Assembly (NCBI GenBank): GCA_945869165.1
Contig: CAMBNY010000003.1
Span: 38,637-102,636, forward strand
Direction of reading: 5' to 3'
Length of the DNA stretch: 64,000 nt
Origin: Comamonas sp. lk
GTDB taxonomy: Bacteria; Pseudomonadota; Gammaproteobacteria; Burkholderiales; Burkholderiaceae_C
Made by a program: the position numbers and the translations under genes. Below, one piece after another: positions 1 through 7,137 of this stretch. Every line of letters begins with the position of its first letter. Position 1 is the stretch's first letter. The notes under the pieces are model-generated. The model did no database searches, had not been told where the DNA came from, and was given only the letters and a program-made list of their open reading frames with translations.

Positions 1-33
1 CCCATAGCTTGCTTTCCAGTGGCCGGAGGTGTG

Positions 34-411
34 TCAACGGGGCGTGTTGGCCTTGTCTGTGATAAGCACTTGCGCAGAGATACCCAAGCCTGTGTTCAAG
101 TTTCGGATCATGCGCAGCGTCAGGGGGCGTTTGTAGTTAAGCACTTCATAGACGCGGTTGGGCTGGCCAATCATGGGCACCAGATCATTCACCGACAGCC
201 CCGCTTGTTCCATGCGGAACTTGATGGCTTCTACCGGGTCGGGCAAGTCAATCGGATGGTGCCGGCGCTCATAGGCCTCGATCAAGGTAGAGAGCACATC
301 AAGGTGTTCGCCAGCTGGTGTGTCAGGCGAGGGGTCTTGATCGACCAGCTTTGACACGATGCGCAATGCGGCGCGGTAATCTTTCTTTGTACGGATGGGG
401 GTGATTTCCAT
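34..411 (-). CDS. HigA/YgjM-like helix-turn-helix antitoxin, apparently without a toxin
   Basis: This 125-residue protein has the layout of the E. coli HigA (YgjM) type. The N-terminal half is acidic and helical, opening with MEITPIRTKKDYRAAL and followed by an LD..S.LIEAYE stretch. A C-terminal Xre-type helix-turn-helix lies at about residues 60-117. HigA proteins neutralise the HigB mRNA interferase and repress their own promoter. I chose the ATG at 411 because AAGGAG lies 6 nt upstream; the frame runs open to a GTG at 498 without such a site. No HigB-like ORF lies between it and the VF530 gene, where higB would be expected upstream. It could be a solitary regulator. The downstream side is cut by the window edge at 33 bp. 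Confidence 0.75.
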   Translation of the reverse strand: MEITPIRTKKDYRAALRIVSKLVDQDPSPDTPAGEHLDVLSTLIEAYERRHHPIDLPDPVEAIKFRMEQAGLSVNDLVPMIGQPNRVYEVLNYKRPLTLRMIRNLNTGLGISAQVLITDKANTPR

Positions 412-478
412 TTTGTTCTCCTTGGCTTTAAGGCTTTTCATGTCGATTCCTCCAAGCGACTCAATGCCGAAGGTGGTC

Positions 479-503
479 AACCCGTGACGTTTTGCCACGG
501 GTT
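479..503. repeat. 8-bp perfect inverted repeat upstream of the HigA-like gene
   Basis: The arms AACCCGTG (479-486) and CACGGGTT (496-503) are perfectly complementary across a 9-nt spacer, in the short gap between the VF530 stop and the antitoxin start. No T-run follows on the minus strand, so a classical terminator is unlikely. HigA proteins bind palindromes at their own promoter, so an operator is a reasonable guess. Confidence 0.45.
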
Positions 504-514
504 AAAACTGACAG

Positions 515-784
515 CTACAGACCGCCAGAAGCGCGCTCCCTGCGCGCTTGCTCCCTCAGCACGAACAGATACAGGCTCTCCACCTTTTCACGCGCCCAAG
601 GCGTTTTGCGCAGGAATTTCAAGCTCGAACTGACGCTCGGGTCGTGCGAAAAACAGCGGACAGGAATCTGGCGGGCCAACTCTTCCCAACCGTAGTGCGC
701 CTCGAGAGCGCGCACGATTGCCTCGAGCGTTACACCATGAAGGGGGTTACGCGCTTGTTCGGCGCGAGCAGTCGGGTCATTCAT
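515..784 (-). CDS. VF530 family (DUF2132) small DNA-binding-like protein
   Basis: The 89-residue product carries the family core almost in full: NPLHGVTLEAIV, HYGWEELA, IPVRCFSHDPSVSSSLKFLR and KTPWAREKVESLYL. VF530 proteins are small, mostly helical and of unknown role; a structure from Vibrio fischeri suggested DNA binding. The ATG at 784 begins 2 nt after the stop of a small upstream ORF (787-918), which suggests translational coupling downstream of lpd. The C-terminus is Arg-rich (REQARRERASGGL). Confidence 0.85.
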   Translation of the reverse strand: MNDPTARAEQARNPLHGVTLEAIVRALEAHYGWEELARQIPVRCFSHDPSVSSSLKFLRKTPWAREKVESLYLFVLREQARRERASGGL

Positions 785-786
785 GC

Positions 787-918
787 CTACTTAGCTCCGT
801 CCTCAGCCCAGTCTTCCATCGCGGGGTAATAACGCGTGGAGCGGCCGTCACCGTAGCGGGTGAACAGCCCCAGCCGTTCTGGCTGCCGCCAATGGCGTCT
901 GGATTCGCTGTGCGTCAA
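787..918 (-). CDS. Possible 43-residue protein between lpd and the VF530 gene
   Basis: Between the lpd stop and the VF530 start, one minus-strand frame is open from about 954 to a TAG at 787-789. It reads THSESRRHWRQPERLGLF, then TRYGDGRSTRYYPAMEDW, and ends AEDGAK. Third codon positions are strongly GC-biased, as in the neighbouring genes. The frame has no ATG near its start; the only usable start I see is TTG at 916-918, preceded by GGTGG. The stop lies 2 nt before the VF530 ATG, as in a coupled operon. I do not recognise the family. It may instead be the remnant of a longer gene cut at the in-frame TAG at 955-957. Confidence 0.45.
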   Translation of the reverse strand: MTHSESRRHWRQPERLGLFTRYGDGRSTRYYPAMEDWAEDGAK

Positions 919-961
919 AGGCCACCAGCCAGTACAAACTCGGGCGCTTTTGCCCTAGGCA

Positions 962-2788
962 TTACTTGCGCGCCGGCGGTAAATCCGTGCAACTGCCATG
1001 CGCCACTTCCGCCGCCATACCTATGCTTTCGCCCAGCGTGGGGTGTGGGTGAATCGTCTTACCGATGTCCACCGCGTCCGCGCCCATCTCAATAGCCAGG
1101 GCAATCTCACCGATCATGTCGCCCGCATGCGTGCCGACCATGCCGCCACCCAAAATTTTTCCGTGGCCGTGCGCTTCAGGGCTGTCGTCAAACAGCAGCT
1201 TGGTAAAGCCCTCGTCGCGGCCATTGGCTATCGCGCGGCCAGAAGCTGTCCAAGGGAATAGTCCTTTTTTGACCTTGATACCTTGGGCCTTCGCCTGGTC
1301 TTCAGTCAGGCCCACCCAGGCCACTTCCGGGTCGGTGTAGGCCACGCTGGGGATGACGCGGGCGTTAAAGGCCGCAGCGGCGAGTTCTTTGTTGCCTTGC
1401 AATTCGCCCGCGATGACTTCAGCGGCCACATGCGCCTCGTGCACCGCTTTGTGCGCCAGCATAGGCTGGCCCACGATGTCGCCGATGGCGAAGATGTGCG
1501 AAACGTTGGTGCGCATCTGAATATCGACGTTGATAAAGCCACGGTCCGTCACGGCCACGCCGGCTTTGTCGGCGGCAATCTTTTTGCCATTGGGTGTGCG
1601 GCCTACCGCTTGCAAGACCATGTCATAGACCTGTGGCGCGGGGGCGGTGCCTCCGGGTTCGGCGCTTTCAAACGTCACCTCAATGCCTTCGGGCAAAGCG
1701 CGTGCGCCCACGGTTTTGGTTTTGAGCATGATGTTGTCAAAGCGCTTGGCATTCATTTTTTGCCATACCTTGACCAAGTCGCGGTCCGCGCCTTGCATCA
1801 GGCCGTCCATCATTTCCACCACGTCCAGGCGTGCGCCCAAGGTGCTGTAGACCGTGCCCATTTCCAGGCCAATGATGCCGCCGCCCAATATCAGCATGCG
1901 CTTAGGAACACTTTGAAGCTCCAACGCGCCGGTGCTGTCCACTACGCGCGGGTCAATGGGCATAAAGGGCAAACGCACCGCCTGGCTGCCTGCGGCGATG
2001 ATGCAGTTTTTAAAACCAATCACTTTTTTGTTGCCGGTTTTTTCTTGGGCGCTGCCGCTGGTTTCTTCTACTTCAATGTGGTGGCTGCCCACAAACGCAC
2101 CATAGCCGCGCACCGTGGTGACCTTGCGCATTTTGGCCATAGCCGCTAGGCCGCCAGTGAGTTTGCCCACTACTTTTTCTTTGTGGCCGCGCAGTTTGTC
2201 GATGTTGACGGCGGGTGCGCCAAAGTCCACACCCAGGTCGGCCATGTGGCTGACTTCGTCCATGACGGCGGCGACGTGCAAAAGTGCTTTGGAAGGAATG
2301 CAACCCACGTTCAGGCACACGCCGCCCAGGCTGGCGTAGCGCTCTACCAAAATGACTTTCAGGCCCAGGTCTGCTGCGCGGAACGCGGCGGAATAACCGC
2401 CGGGGCCTGCGCCCAGGACCAGCAGGTCGCAGTCCATATCTACCGTGCCGGCGTAGCTGGACGCGGGGATGGATTGCTTCGCTTCGCTCGCAATGACGGG
2501 AGTGGCGGGCGCACTAGTCGCAGCCGGTGAAGCGGCTGATACAGCAGCGCCCTCGCCTTGCAGCACCAAGACCAGCGAGCCTTGCTTGACCTTGTCGCCC
2601 AACTGCACTTTCAGTTCCTGCACCACGCCGCCGTGGCTGGAGGGGATTTCCATGGAGGCTTTATCCGACTCCACGGTAATCAGGCTTTGCTCTGGCGCGA
2701 CAGTGTCGCCGGGCTTGACCAGTATTTCGATGACGGTAACTTCGTCAAAGTCGCCAATGTCCGGGACCTGGATATTGATAAGTGCCAT
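962..2788 (-). CDS. lpdA: Dihydrolipoyl dehydrogenase (E3) of pyruvate dehydrogenase, with N-terminal lipoyl domain
   Basis: E3 reoxidises dihydrolipoamide on E2 and passes electrons through FAD and a disulfide to NAD+. Residues 1-76 form a lipoyl domain with the lipoylation motif ESDKAS (Lys43). An Ala/Pro/Ser-rich linker covers about 80-115. The FAD motif GAGPGG is at 126-131, the redox disulfide [12 protein letters not shown] at Cys158/Cys163, and the active-site base in HPHPTLGE (His582/Glu587). At 608 residues it is longer than plain Lpd (about 470), as expected for the fused form known in betaproteobacteria. It is third in aceE-aceF-lpd, 59 nt after aceF. The linker contains a REP-like repeat read in frame (residues about 97-107). 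Confidence 0.96.
   Translation of the reverse strand: MALINIQVPDIGDFDEVTVIEILVKPGDTVAPEQSLITVESDKASMEIPSSHGGVVQELKVQLGDKVKQGSLVLVLQGEGAAVSAASPAATSAPATPVIASEAKQSIPASSYAGTVDMDCDLLVLGAGPGGYSAAFRAADLGLKVILVERYASLGGVCLNVGCIPSKALLHVAAVMDEVSHMADLGVDFGAPAVNIDKLRGHKEKVVGKLTGGLAAMAKMRKVTTVRGYGAFVGSHHIEVEETSGSAQEKTGNKKVIGFKNCIIAAGSQAVRLPFMPIDPRVVDSTGALELQSVPKRMLILGGGIIGLEMGTVYSTLGARLDVVEMMDGLMQGADRDLVKVWQKMNAKRFDNIMLKTKTVGARALPEGIEVTFESAEPGGTAPAPQVYDMVLQAVGRTPNGKKIAADKAGVAVTDRGFINVDIQMRTNVSHIFAIGDIVGQPMLAHKAVHEAHVAAEVIAGELQGNKELAAAAFNARVIPSVAYTDPEVAWVGLTEDQAKAQGIKVKKGLFPWTASGRAIANGRDEGFTKLLFDDSPEAHGHGKILGGGMVGTHAGDMIGEIALAIEMGADAVDIGKTIHPHPTLGESIGMAAEVAHGSCTDLPPARK
2469..2499 (-). repeat. REP-like repeat unit inside the lpd linker
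   Basis: On the minus strand this reads CATTGCGAGCGAAGCGAAGC followed by AATCCAT. It matches a dispersed intergenic repeat type seen in many proteobacteria and resembles both arms of the element at 10331-10417. Here it is translated as [13 protein letters not shown] between the lipoyl and FAD domains, without breaking the frame. Confidence 0.7.
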
Positions 2789-2847
2789 GTCGTTCTCAAT
2801 CGGTTGGGAGCCACGCTGCGTCAGGCAGCGCGCAGCCCCTCAAAGGT

Positions 2848-4236
2848 TTAAAGGAGCACGCGACGGAAGTCGCCGAGGATTTGGCCGAGATAGGCATTAA
2901 AGCGTGCGGCAGAGGCGCCGTCGATGACGCGGTGGTCCCAGGTCAATGACAAGGGCAGCATCAAACGCGGCACAAATTCTTTGCCGTTCCACACCGGCTC
3001 CATCTGGCTTTTGCAAACGCCCAAAATCGCCACTTCGGGCGCGTTGATGATGGGTGTGAAATAGCATCCGCCAATACCGCCCAGGCTAGAGATGGTGAAG
3101 GTAGCCCCCGTCATTTCGGCGGGGCTTAACTTGCCTTCGCGGGCCTTTTTGGCCAGTTCGCCCATTTCCTGGCTGATTTGCAGTACGCCTTTTTGGTCTG
3201 CGTCTTTGAGCACCGGCACCATCAGGCCATTGGGCGTATCCGCAGCAAAGCCGATGTGCCAATAGTTTTTATAGACCAGCGCGTCGCCATCCAGGCTGCT
3301 GTTGAAGTCGGGGAATTTCTTGAGCGCTGATACGCAGGCCTTGATCAGGAAAGCCAGCATGGTGACCTTGACGCCGCTCTTCTCGTTCTCTTTGTTGGTG
3401 GAGATGCGGAAGGCTTCCAGCTCGGTGATATCGGCATCGTCATGGTTGGTGACCGCCGGAATCATGATGGCGTTGCGCAGCAAATTGGCACCGCTGATTT
3501 TCTTGATGCGGCCCATCTCTTTGCGCTCGATGGGGCCGAACTTGGCAAAGTCCACTTTGGGCCAAGGGATCAGGCCCAGCGCCGCGCCGTCGCCGTCCGA
3601 AGCAGCGGGGGCTTTGGCGGCCTGCGCTTTGGTTTGGGTGGCACCGGCCATCACGGCTTTGGTGAAAGCCTGCACATCATCCTGCGTGATGCGGCCTTTG
3701 GGGCCACCGCCTTTGACTTCATCAATTGGCACGCCCAGCTCGCGCGCAAACTTGCGCACCGAAGGCGATGCATGCGGCAGGCCGGGCGCGGGGGTGCCGG
3801 GTACATGCGCGGGTGCTGCGGACACCATGGGTACAACAACGGGTGCGGGGTCGCGAACCGCTGCAACAGCAGGCGCCGGTGCCGCCACCGAGGCAGAGGC
3901 AGGCGCAGGTGCCGCCGCAGGTGCAGGTGCTACAGGCACAGCCGGTGGCGCGGTCGCAGCGGTCGCAGCGGTCGCAGCGGTCGCAGCCGTCGCAGCCGCA
4001 GCCACTTCCAGCATCACCACCGGCGAGCCTTGCTTCACCTTATCGCCCAAAGCCACCTTGATCGCAGTCACCACACCAGCGGCAGCGGAGGGAATTTCCA
4101 TCGAGGCTTTATCGCTCTCCACGGTAATAAGGCTTTGCTCGGCATGGATGGTATCGCCTACTTTGACCAGCAACTCAATCACGGTGACTTCATCGAAGTC
4201 ACCGATATCGGGGACGTGGATTTCAATATTTGCCAT
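2848..4236 (-). CDS. aceF: Dihydrolipoamide acetyltransferase (E2) of pyruvate dehydrogenase
   Basis: E2 accepts the acetyl group from E1 on a lipoyl lysine and transfers it to CoA, and forms the core of the complex. The 462-residue protein has one lipoyl domain (Lys43 in ESDKAS), an Ala/Pro linker at about 78-154, an E1/E3-binding domain at about 155-192 (SVRKFARELGV, GGGPKGRITQDDV), and a catalytic domain ending in DHRVIDG (His435, Asp439). E. coli AceF has three lipoyl domains; here a second one sits on Lpd. I placed the start at 4236 because GGGGAG lies 7 nt upstream; a start at 4251 would lack this. It begins 18 nt after the aceE stop. Confidence 0.96.
   Translation of the reverse strand: MANIEIHVPDIGDFDEVTVIELLVKVGDTIHAEQSLITVESDKASMEIPSAAAGVVTAIKVALGDKVKQGSPVVMLEVAAAATAATAATAATAATAPPAVPVAPAPAAAPAPASASVAAPAPAVAAVRDPAPVVVPMVSAAPAHVPGTPAPGLPHASPSVRKFARELGVPIDEVKGGGPKGRITQDDVQAFTKAVMAGATQTKAQAAKAPAASDGDGAALGLIPWPKVDFAKFGPIERKEMGRIKKISGANLLRNAIMIPAVTNHDDADITELEAFRISTNKENEKSGVKVTMLAFLIKACVSALKKFPDFNSSLDGDALVYKNYWHIGFAADTPNGLMVPVLKDADQKGVLQISQEMGELAKKAREGKLSPAEMTGATFTISSLGGIGGCYFTPIINAPEVAILGVCKSQMEPVWNGKEFVPRLMLPLSLTWDHRVIDGASAARFNAYLGQILGDFRRVLL
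3952..3996 (-). repeat. 9-bp tandem repeat in the aceF linker
   Basis: On the plus strand, GGTCGCAGC is repeated four times in direct succession from 3952, followed by one copy with a single change (CGTCGCAGC). In aceF it encodes an Ala-Ala-Thr run at about residues 81-96 of the flexible linker. Unit-number changes would stay in frame. Confidence 0.85.
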
Positions 4237-4254
4237 GGTGTGTCTCCCCAAGAT

Positions 4255-6990
4255 TTATGCGTGCAGCGGGTTGATCTTGTCGGCTTTGATGCCGTACTTG
4301 GCAATTGCCTGCGCCACGGTGTCTGCCGTGACAGCGCCCTCTTCCTGCAAAGCCTTTAACGCGGCCAGCACGATGTAATGCCGGTTCACCTCGAAGTGCT
4401 CGCGCAGCTTGCTGCGAAAGTCGCTGCGACCAAAGCCGTCTGTACCCAATACTTTGTAAGCCCGGCCTTTGGGGATAAAGGGGCGAATCTGCTCGGCATA
4501 GGCCTTCATGTAATCTGTAGCCGCAACCACGGGGCCGCTGTGGCCTTCGAGCTGCTGGCTCACAAAAGACACGCGGGGCTTTTCCAGCGGGTGCAACATG
4601 TTGAAGCGCTCGCAGTCCTGGCCTTCGCGGGTCAGCTCGTTAAAGCTCGGGCAACTCCATATGTCGGACTGCACGCCCCAGTCCTGCGCCAGCAGCGCTT
4701 GCGCTGCAATCGATTCACGCAAGATAGTGCCCGAGCCTAGCAACTGCACGCGCGCTGCGCCTTTGTTGGCCTTGGTTTGCGCAGCGCCGGGTTTGCACAA
4801 ATACATGCCTTTGATGATTTGTTCTTCGGTGCCTGCCGCCAGGCCAGGCATAGCGTAGTTTTCGTTTAGCAGGGTGATGTAGTAAAAAACGTTGTCCTGC
4901 TTTTCCACCATGCGCTTTAAGCCGTGGTGCATGATGACCGCCACTTCGTGCGCAAACGTAGGGTCGTAGCTCAGGCAATTAGGGATGGTGCCAGCCAGGA
5001 TATGGCTGTGGCCGTCTTCATGCTGCAAGCCTTCGCCATTGAGCGTAGTGCGGCCCGATGTGCCACCCAGCAAAAAGCCGCGTGCCTGCATATCGCCCGC
5101 CGCCCAAGCCAAGTCGCCAATGCGCTGAAAGCCAAACATCGAGTAATACACATAAAACGGAATCATGATGCGGTTGCTAGTGCTGTAGCTGGTCGCTGCC
5201 GCAATCCAGCTGCTCATGCCGCCGGCCTCGTTAATGCCTTCTTGCAAAATCTGGCCTTGCTTGTCTTCTTTGTAGTACATCACCTGGTCTTTATCGACCG
5301 GGGTGTAGAGCTGGCCGTCCGGGTTGTAAATACCGATCTGGCGGAACAAACCTTCCATACCAAAGGTACGCGCCTCGTCCACCAAAATCGGCACTACACG
5401 CGGGCCAATCGCTTTGTCGCGCAGTAGCGTAGTCAGGAAGCGCACGTAGGCCTGGGTAGTAGAAATCTCGCGGCCTTCCACAGTGGGCTCGATCACGGCT
5501 TTGAAGGTGTCCAACGAAGGCACAGTAAATTGCTCGTCCGCCTTCACGCGGCGGTGCGGTAAGTAGCCACCCAAGGCCTTGCGCCGCTCGTGCAGGTAGC
5601 GCATCTCGGGCGTATCGTCTGCCGGTTTGTAAAAAGGAATTTTGGCCAGTTCGCTATCTGGAATCGGGATGTTGAAGCGATCACGGAAGGCTTTGATATC
5701 TTCATCGGTGAGCTTCTTGGTTTGGTGCACATTGTTCTTGCCCTCGCCGCTTTTACCCATGCCAAAACCCTTAATGGTTTTGATCAATAGCACCGTCGGC
5801 TGGCCTTTGTGGTTCACGGCCTGGTGGTACGCGGCATAGACTTTTTTCGAGTCGTGGCCGCCACGGCGCAGTTCAAAAATTTCTGCGTCGCTCATGTGTT
5901 CCACCATTTTGGCGGTGCTGGGGTGCTTGCCGAAAAAGTGTTTGCGCACATAGGCGCCGTCGTTGGCCTTCATGGCCTGGTAATCGCCATCCACCGTATC
6001 CATCATGACCTTGCGCAGCGCGCCGTCTTTGTCCCGCGCCAGTAGCGGGTCCCAGCTGCTGCCCCAAACCAGCTTGATCACATTCCAACCTGCGCCACGG
6101 AATTCGCCCTCTAGCTCTTGGATGATTTTTCCGTTGCCGCGTACCGGGCCATCTAAGCGCTGCAAATTGCAGTTGATGACAAATATCAGGTTGTCCAGCT
6201 TCTCGCGCGCGGCCAAGCCGATAGCGCCAAGCGACTCCACCTCGTCCATCTCGCCGTCGCCGCAGAACACCCAAACCTTGCGGTTTTCGGTATTGGCAAT
6301 ACCGCGTGCATGCAAATACTTGAGAAAACGCGCCTGGTAAATCGCCATCAGCGGCCCTAAACCCATCGACACGGTGGGGAACTGCCAGAACTCGGGCATG
6401 AGCTTGGGATGCGGGTAGCTGGACAAGCCTTTGCCATCGACTTCCTGGCGGAAGTTGAGCAACTGCTCTTCGCTCAAGCGGCCTTCCAGGTAAGCGCGGG
6501 CATAAACGCCGGGCGCTACGTGGCCTTGGATAAACAAGCAGTCGCCACCGTGGTTCTCGCTCTCGGCGTGCCAAAAATGGTTAAAGCCCGCGCCAAACAA
6601 ACTGGCCAGCGAGGCGAACGAGCCGATATGGCCACCCAGATCTCCACCGTCCGCCGGGTCGTGGCGGTTGGCCTTGACGACCATGGCCATCGCGTTCCAG
6701 CGCATATAGGCACGCAGGCGCTCTTCTATTTCCAGATTGCCCGGCGAACGCTCTTCGTGATCCGGTTCGATGGTGTTGACATAAGCCGTGGTCGCCGAAA
6801 AAGGCAGATCGATGCTTTTCTGGCGGGCATGCTCTAGCAGTTGCTCTAACAAGTAGTGCGCGCGCTCGGGGCCTTCGGCCTCGATAACGGCAGACAGAGC
6901 GTCCATCCACTCCCGGGTTTCCTGGTTATCGATGTCACTTCCGATACCCAAGGGTAAGGGCGTGGCGTTGTTTTGCGCTGTGCTGGTCAT
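4255..6990 (-). CDS. aceE: Pyruvate dehydrogenase E1, homodimeric type
   Basis: E1 decarboxylates pyruvate with thiamine diphosphate and reductively acetylates the E2 lipoyl group. The 911-residue length fits the single-chain homodimeric family (about 890-900). The ThDP/Mg motif GDGEMDE lies at 244-250 and continues to the NCN motif near 273-275. Other family blocks are GGHIGSFAS (119-127) and, near the C-terminus, GRSDFRSKLREHFEV. The ATG at 6990 has CAGGAGA 4 nt upstream. It heads the aceE-aceF-lpd operon and is divergent from a sensor kinase gene, with an AT-rich palindromic region between them. Confidence 0.97.
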   Translation of the reverse strand: MTSTAQNNATPLPLGIGSDIDNQETREWMDALSAVIEAEGPERAHYLLEQLLEHARQKSIDLPFSATTAYVNTIEPDHEERSPGNLEIEERLRAYMRWNAMAMVVKANRHDPADGGDLGGHIGSFASLASLFGAGFNHFWHAESENHGGDCLFIQGHVAPGVYARAYLEGRLSEEQLLNFRQEVDGKGLSSYPHPKLMPEFWQFPTVSMGLGPLMAIYQARFLKYLHARGIANTENRKVWVFCGDGEMDEVESLGAIGLAAREKLDNLIFVINCNLQRLDGPVRGNGKIIQELEGEFRGAGWNVIKLVWGSSWDPLLARDKDGALRKVMMDTVDGDYQAMKANDGAYVRKHFFGKHPSTAKMVEHMSDAEIFELRRGGHDSKKVYAAYHQAVNHKGQPTVLLIKTIKGFGMGKSGEGKNNVHQTKKLTDEDIKAFRDRFNIPIPDSELAKIPFYKPADDTPEMRYLHERRKALGGYLPHRRVKADEQFTVPSLDTFKAVIEPTVEGREISTTQAYVRFLTTLLRDKAIGPRVVPILVDEARTFGMEGLFRQIGIYNPDGQLYTPVDKDQVMYYKEDKQGQILQEGINEAGGMSSWIAAATSYSTSNRIMIPFYVYYSMFGFQRIGDLAWAAGDMQARGFLLGGTSGRTTLNGEGLQHEDGHSHILAGTIPNCLSYDPTFAHEVAVIMHHGLKRMVEKQDNVFYYITLLNENYAMPGLAAGTEEQIIKGMYLCKPGAAQTKANKGAARVQLLGSGTILRESIAAQALLAQDWGVQSDIWSCPSFNELTREGQDCERFNMLHPLEKPRVSFVSQQLEGHSGPVVAATDYMKAYAEQIRPFIPKGRAYKVLGTDGFGRSDFRSKLREHFEVNRHYIVLAALKALQEEGAVTADTVAQAIAKYGIKADKINPLHA

Positions 6991-7053
6991 GGCGTCTCCT
7001 GCTGGTGTGGTGCGTGTAGCGTACAGGATCAGAATTCTCGCATAACTTTACGG

Positions 7054-7094
7054 AAATTTCAAATTATGCTTTTACATTTTGTAATATGAAATTT
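7054..7094. promoter_or_regulatory. AT-rich palindromic region in the aceE/sensor-kinase divergent promoter
   Basis: The 147-bp gap between aceE and the kinase gene holds an AT-rich island in GC-rich surroundings. AAATTTCAAATTA (7054-7066) and TAATATGAAATTT (7082-7094) are complementary at 12 of 13 positions. A separate perfect palindrome, TTACA-N3-TGTAA, spans 7072-7084. These look like binding sites for a regulator of one or both operons. I cannot name the regulator, and they do not match the FNR or Crp consensus. Confidence 0.5.
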
Positions 7095-7137
7095 TAAATT
7101 TGCCTCCAGAGCGCTTAGCGGGCTCTACACTTGTGCG

